From: Candidatus Saccharimonadota bacterium
Lineage (GTDB): Bacteria; Patescibacteriota; Saccharimonadia; Saccharimonadales; UBA10212
Length of the DNA stretch: 43,783 nt
NCBI GenBank assembly: GCA_016187175.1
Contig: JACPKG010000001.1
Location: forward strand, 1-43,783
Direction: 5' to 3'
In this document: positions 40,053-43,783 of the stretch, one piece after another
Layout of the letters: the number at the start of each line of letters is the position of its first letter
Numbering within the stretch: the stretch's first letter is position 1
Program-made: the position numbers and the translations under genes
Notes under the pieces: generated by a model
Told to the model about the DNA's origin: nothing
Seen by the model: only the letters and a program-made list of their open reading frames with translations
Databases searched by the model: none

Positions 40053-40964
40053 CTAGGGTTGTTTTTTGTTGGTAAGAGGATTTGGCAACTGCATGCCTGT
40101 GAGTTTCCATTGTCTGTCAATTTTTTTGAAGTATAAGGCGCCGGAGGCCGGCTTAAAATCGCTGTTGAGGGGGATGAAATAAATGACGGCCCCGAACTCG
40201 CCGCCTGAGTAGCTACCACCGTTGATAATAGTCTGGCCTTGGCTATAAATTTCCTCGGCCGCCAACAGTTTAGATATTTCGTCCTCGGTGTTTTTCGACC
40301 GAAGCTCCGGCGCTGCCCCAGCATATAGTTCTTTAGCTTTCTTGTCCCTGATATTTTGGGCGGTAGTTTGGGTAGCCTGTTTAAGCGGTTCGATCTCGTT
40401 TTTTAGGTCTGTCTTTTCAACGTCAGTAACAGATTCTTCAATCTTTTTGAAGTTGTCCGTTTCTTCTTTGCTGACTATCGAAACCGGGTGTAGGCTGTTT
40501 TTAATATAAATAAAGCGTAGTGACTGACCATCTTTTTTGACCATTACTTTAGCTACGTCCCAACCGTTAGATTTTTCAAAACTAGCGATTACGTCCGGTG
40601 ATAATTTCTGTTTTTGCTCTGGCACCAGCGTCTCATTGATATATTTTTTGAAATCATTGCCCTTTTTATCCTCTAAAAATTCGACTGGCTGGAGGCTGAT
40701 ATTATTGTCGGCGTAAACTTCATCTATTGTTTTACCGGTTATTTTACCGATGTGGACTATTTGGATGCCTTGTACGGCATGAGTGTCCACCGCCATCCCC
40801 TTAGGAACACTAAAAACATAGCCACCCGCAAAGCTAAGATATTCCGGATACTCCAGAACCCGAGTAGAGTTTGAACTGCGCAAGTATAGTCCTCCGCCAA
40901 TTGCCAGTAAAACTAGCAACAGAATTACCAGTCGGGGCCGAGAACGTTTGAGCTTAAATACCAT
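40053..40964 (-). CDS. Membrane-anchored paralogous protein 1, NTF2-like C-terminus
   Basis: The 303-residue protein has a basic start and one helix (LVILLLVLLAIGGGLYLRS), then an outside part in two pieces. Residues about 35-165 open with YLSFAGGYVFSVPKG and contain SLQPVEFL and FKKYINETL. Residues about 190-300, after a helical linker, have LYAGAAPEL and end GALYFKKIDRQWKLTGMQLPN, which looks like an NTF2-like (cystatin-like) domain. The next two genes encode the same layout. No described family recognised. It is last in the three-gene leftward row. Confidence 0.7.
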   Translation of the reverse strand: MVFKLKRSRPRLVILLLVLLAIGGGLYLRSSNSTRVLEYPEYLSFAGGYVFSVPKGMAVDTHAVQGIQIVHIGKITGKTIDEVYADNNISLQPVEFLEDKKGNDFKKYINETLVPEQKQKLSPDVIASFEKSNGWDVAKVMVKKDGQSLRFIYIKNSLHPVSIVSKEETDNFKKIEESVTDVEKTDLKNEIEPLKQATQTTAQNIRDKKAKELYAGAAPELRSKNTEDEISKLLAAEEIYSQGQTIINGGSYSGGEFGAVIYFIPLNSDFKPASGALYFKKIDRQWKLTGMQLPNPLTNKKQP

Positions 40965-40973
40965 TATTACCTA

Positions 40974-41885
40974 TTACTGTCGAGTTGGGTCCGGTAGAGT
41001 TAATAGCTCCAACTTCCATTGGCCATCAACTTTTTTGAAAGTCAAAGCGCCAATCGCCGGCTGTTGGTCGTCTTTATTAAGCTTGGTTAACCGTAATACC
41101 GTCGAGAAACTGTCGGGAGTGTAACTTACACCGCTAATAATAACATTGCCTTCCGTGTATGGGGTTGCTGTCTTTAAAGCGGCAGCTAGCTCCGCTTCGG
41201 TTGTGCTGGCTTTAAGCTCCGTTGAACCGGCAGAATATAGATCTTTGGCTTTTTGGTCCTTAACCAGTTGGGTAGTATCTCTAATTAACTTTTTTATTGA
41301 AGCTTGTTCAGTCTTAAGATCGCTTTTTTCTACATCAATTAGTGTCCGCTCGATATCTTTAAGTGCGGCCGACTCCTGTTTTGCGACCACTGCCACTGGG
41401 TGCTGGCCACCTTTGAGAAATAAAAAGCGAAACTGTTTGCCATCCTTTTTGGCAGTAACAGCGGCGTTATCCGTGCCGCCTACCTTGCCAAACTTTACCT
41501 GCACATCATCAGTAGACAGATTCTTCTTAAACTCCGGTAAATACTGGTCGTTGACGTACTTTTTAAAGGCTTTGCCGGTTTGGTCAGTTAAATCGGTAAT
41601 TGGCTGGATGGCTATGCCGCTGGCGGCGTAGACGTCTTCCAGAGTTTTAGCTTCGATTTTCCCAGTGTAGACCAGTTGGGCACCCGGTACAGATTGTTCA
41701 TCAACCGTGTAATTTTTTGGCACGCTAAAGACGTAGTTGCCGTCAAAATTCAAATATACAGGGTAGTCGGACTTAGAGCCTTTATCTTCATTGTCCCGCG
41801 TATAAACCAGAACACCCACCGCAATTATTATAACCAAGATAATTAATAGGGTTTTGCGCGGTAGTGAAAAAAGGTTTTTAATCAT
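40974..41885 (-). CDS. Membrane-anchored paralogous protein 2, NTF2-like C-terminus
   Basis: At 303 residues it is a clear paralogue of its downstream neighbour: same anchor (TLLIILVIIIAVGVLVYT), YLNFDGNYVFSVPKNYTVDE, AIQPITDLTD, FKKYVNDQYLPE, VEKSDLKTE and a GALTFKKVDGQWKLELLTLP end. It ends nine bases before paralogue 1, so they are co-transcribed. Roughly half the positions agree by eye. The exposed domain may bind a ligand or a partner surface protein; nothing in the sequence decides this. Confidence 0.7.
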   Translation of the reverse strand: MIKNLFSLPRKTLLIILVIIIAVGVLVYTRDNEDKGSKSDYPVYLNFDGNYVFSVPKNYTVDEQSVPGAQLVYTGKIEAKTLEDVYAASGIAIQPITDLTDQTGKAFKKYVNDQYLPEFKKNLSTDDVQVKFGKVGGTDNAAVTAKKDGKQFRFLFLKGGQHPVAVVAKQESAALKDIERTLIDVEKSDLKTEQASIKKLIRDTTQLVKDQKAKDLYSAGSTELKASTTEAELAAALKTATPYTEGNVIISGVSYTPDSFSTVLRLTKLNKDDQQPAIGALTFKKVDGQWKLELLTLPDPTRQ

Positions 41886-41957
41886 AAATCGTAGTTTAAC
41901 ATATTAATCCTAGCCGTCCAGCCTGAGAGCTGGCTGAGAGAATTTACTTAACTTGGC

Positions 41958-42887
41958 TTACTGATCCTCCTCAGTAGCTCCTGTTATTGTGCCGTTTGGA
42001 AGTTGCAGGGTATACAACTTCCATTTCCCCTCAGACTGGCGAAAGACCATGCTGCCAAATTGGTTTTTTGCCGGGTTTTGGGAATCCGAAAAAAGAATCG
42101 CTGCAGTCATTTCTTTTTTACTAATTTTGACGCCAAAGACCTTTATTTCCAATTCTAATATATCTTTTGAGCGCTCAGCCAGTCGATTGAAATCATCCAG
42201 ATCGTTCGAATCCTTTAAGCCCTCATGGGCTAGAAAATAAATATCTTCGAACATACGGTTCTTAAGCATTACACCCTCGGCCAAGACCTTAACTTTTATA
42301 TTCTCATAGTCAGAAAATTTAGCTGAGGCTTGGCTAATACTCCGGCCAATGGACTTAAAGGTCTCATTATCTTCTTTACTGACCACAGCTACAGATTGCG
42401 GCAGGTTTACTATGTATTGACGGCGCAAGATTTGACCGTTCTTTTTTGATAACAGCTCCGCTGCTCTCACGCCATCCTTACGGTCACTGAAGAATATATC
42501 AGCTGTGCCCTGGAAAGCACTGGCCGCGGCCGGTTTAGAAATATTGTTTAAATAGCGCTCAAAGGCCTGATTCTCGCCATTTAGCGGAATTAGGGCCTGA
42601 ACCCCAACCGCTCCATCGTTAAACAAGTCATCCAAAGTATTGGTCTTAATACCCGCATTCAAGCTATATAAAAATTGGACGCCGGGTACGATCTTATCAT
42701 CCACTGTTTTTTGCTTGGGTACTTCGAAATAATAATCATCAAAACTGATGTAATAGGTCTTGTTGCTCTGGCTAGCTTGTTGAGACGTATCAGTGCTATT
42801 AGAAGAAGTCCGTTTAATGCCAATACCGATAATCAAAAGCCCGGCGGCGATTATAATTGCGGCAATTGCTAAATTTCTACCTCTCAT
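41958..42887 (-). CDS. Membrane-anchored paralogous protein 3, divergent
   Basis: This 309-residue, more diverged member keeps the anchor (NLAIAAIIIAAGLLIIGIGI), YYISFDDYYFEVPKQKTVDD, GVQALIPLNG, FERYLNNI and a MVFRQSEGKWKLYTLQLPNG end. ATG 42887 is chosen because it sits just before the helix; an in-frame TTG at 42944 adds 19 residues with no membrane role. TATATA upstream may be its promoter. It is 72 bases from paralogue 2 and behind the terminator of the repetitive surface protein. Confidence 0.7.
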   Translation of the reverse strand: MRGRNLAIAAIIIAAGLLIIGIGIKRTSSNSTDTSQQASQSNKTYYISFDDYYFEVPKQKTVDDKIVPGVQFLYSLNAGIKTNTLDDLFNDGAVGVQALIPLNGENQAFERYLNNISKPAAASAFQGTADIFFSDRKDGVRAAELLSKKNGQILRRQYIVNLPQSVAVVSKEDNETFKSIGRSISQASAKFSDYENIKVKVLAEGVMLKNRMFEDIYFLAHEGLKDSNDLDDFNRLAERSKDILELEIKVFGVKISKKEMTAAILFSDSQNPAKNQFGSMVFRQSEGKWKLYTLQLPNGTITGATEEDQ

Positions 42888-42973
42888 TTTTTCTTTAGGC
42901 ACTCCATATATAAAATCAATCCCATCGATAATAGCAGCCGGCAACGAGTTTGGGCAAGTCTAGCACCCAATTC

Positions 42974-42997
42974 AAAAAAGGGCCGAAGCCCTTTTTT
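42974..42997. terminator. Intrinsic terminator, usable in both directions
   Basis: AAAAAAGGGC and GCCCTTTTTT form a perfect ten-base inverted repeat around CGAA. On the minus strand it follows the stop of the repetitive surface protein by 21 bases, its likely main use. Confidence 0.85.
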
Positions 42998-43018
42998 GAT
43001 TTTCGAACCTTTAACCTA

Positions 43019-43783
43019 CTACTGAGTAGTTGGGTCAATTAGGTCGAAGTTAGTGCCGTCGTAAACTGCGATGTAGGTTCGGTTAACGATTACATCGTTG
43101 TTGGCCAAGGCTGCATCATTGCCTTTGACCAAAGCCGCAGCGCCTAAACCGTTTACGTTCATAGTCGCTGCACCAGTGTTAGCTGTGGCAACAGTAAAGA
43201 CTATTACCTGTCCAGCAACGTAACCAGTAAGGGCCGGAGCCAGCGTGATTACGTAGGTGTCACTAACCTGGGCGTCAACTCCGTAGTTGAATCCACCTTG
43301 GACAGTCACGGTTGCACCGCTTAAGCGGACTGTGCCGACTGGGGCGCCGGTGATGTCACCCATAGTGATGACGTTAGCGACGTTACCTGTGGCGATGTTA
43401 ACTGTCTGAATAGCCGCGCCTGTACCAATGGCGATGGTTCGGGCGTCAGCAGTTGTACCAAGGTTCAAGCCACCAGTTCCGGCATGGATCGTGGTAGCAG
43501 CAGCTGTACCAGCTGTAGCGTTACCAATAATGATAACGTTAGCCACATTACCGGTAAACATGTTAACTGTCTGGATCGCAGCTCCTGTACCTATGTTCCA
43601 GGTGTTGGCAGCCGCGCCTGTACCAATGGCGATGGTTCGGGCGTCAGCCGTGGTAAATAGGTTAGCTCCGCCTGTACCAGCGTGAATAGTGGTAGCAGCG
43701 GCACCGCCTGCGGTAGCGTTACCAATGATGATGACATGGGCAGCGTTACCAGTAGCCAGGTTGACTGTTTGAATGGCTGCACC
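43019..43783 (-). CDS. Repetitive tail-fibre-like surface protein, C-terminal part (5' end beyond window)
   Basis: The reading frame is open to the window edge, so the ATG at 43561 is internal. Visible are about 254 residues. The upstream part is built of repeats of about 66 residues containing IGTGAAIQTVN, VIIIGNATAG, TTIHAGTGG and TTADARTIA. The last 75 residues (VITLAPALTGYVAGQVIVF, NTGAATMNVNGLG, YIAVYDGTNFDLIDP) match the C-terminal knob-like domain seen in many phage tail fibres. The composition is almost free of Lys, Glu and Cys. It is probably a long trimeric surface fibre or adhesin. An intrinsic terminator follows. Confidence 0.8.
   Translation of the reverse strand, partial: GAAIQTVNLATGNAAHVIIIGNATAGGAAATTIHAGTGGANLFTTADARTIAIGTGAAANTWNIGTGAAIQTVNMFTGNVANVIIIGNATAGTAAATTIHAGTGGLNLGTTADARTIAIGTGAAIQTVNIATGNVANVITMGDITGAPVGTVRLSGATVTVQGGFNYGVDAQVSDTYVITLAPALTGYVAGQVIVFTVATANTGAATMNVNGLGAAALVKGNDAALANNDVIVNRTYIAVYDGTNFDLIDPTTQ

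Noticed and set aside
43428-43685. Plus-strand frame opposite the repetitive surface protein
   Set aside because: It is an antisense shadow of the repeats and carries no signals of its own.

Overview
The window looks like a chromosomal piece of a small-genome bacterium, most likely a member of the Patescibacteria (Candidate Phyla Radiation), perhaps Saccharibacteria-like. That assignment is inference: there is no rRNA or other marker gene here. It rests on very tight gene packing with many 1-17 base overlaps, many genes whose -10 box sits only 6-10 bases before the start codon (leaderless style) with few strong Shine-Dalgarno sites, one-domain-per-gene LigD, GtrA and YfhO proteins, and unusual secreted repeat proteins. 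UGA is an ordinary stop codon here (many ATGA overlaps), so recoded Gracilibacteria or Absconditabacteria are unlikely. No rRNA, tRNA or CRISPR was seen.

Layout. 1-4033: 3' part of a CapA-like phosphatase, then a leftward operon for a MacB-type ABC exporter (permease, ATPase) and an RtcB RNA ligase. 4144-6909: a small unknown gene, then LigD split into three leftward genes (3'-phosphoesterase, ligase, polymerase) with a decayed DUF3175 tail behind them. 7045-10242: small genes (38-aa ORF, DUF2795-like, DUF1761, tiny membrane proteins), galU, a PAP2 phosphatase and a LexA-like DNA-binding protein lacking the protease half. 10342-39176: a large surface-glycan region. It makes UDP-glucose (galU), hexose phosphates (manB type), dTDP-rhamnose (rfbBCDA), UDP-glucuronate and UDP-xylose (ugd, uxs). 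It also has a priming polyprenyl-phosphate sugar transferase, six glycosyltransferases, an O-antigen-ligase/polymerase-like protein, two GtrA proteins, YfhO, a Wzm/Wzt exporter and a methyltransferase. Two secreted proteins (a subtilase and a transglycosylase-like protein) share a four-repeat C-terminal domain, and a RelB/RelE-type toxin-antitoxin pair sits inside the cluster. 39239-39996: a REP-associated transposase bracketed by identical double hairpins. 40053-43783: three tandem paralogous membrane-anchored proteins and the 3' part of a repetitive tail-fibre-like surface protein.

The most unusual layer is a set of small repeat elements woven into the glycan genes. (1) An element with ends ATCCCGTTAGA...TCTAACGGGAT carries a GIY-YIG nuclease whose reading frame fills it. 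It ends exactly on the start codon of rfbB. A 37-codon relative ends the same way on the start codon of the priming transferase, and a lone left end sits before the phosphomannomutase gene. (2) Two 77-78 bp elements have matching 20-bp inverted ends; one supplies the start codon, part of the ribosome site and the first 22 codons of the O-antigen ligase gene. (3) A double hairpin is inserted in frame inside a glycosyltransferase gene. (4) A heptamer array fills the wzm upstream region. A further oddity is ugd, whose only sensible start codon is ATA.
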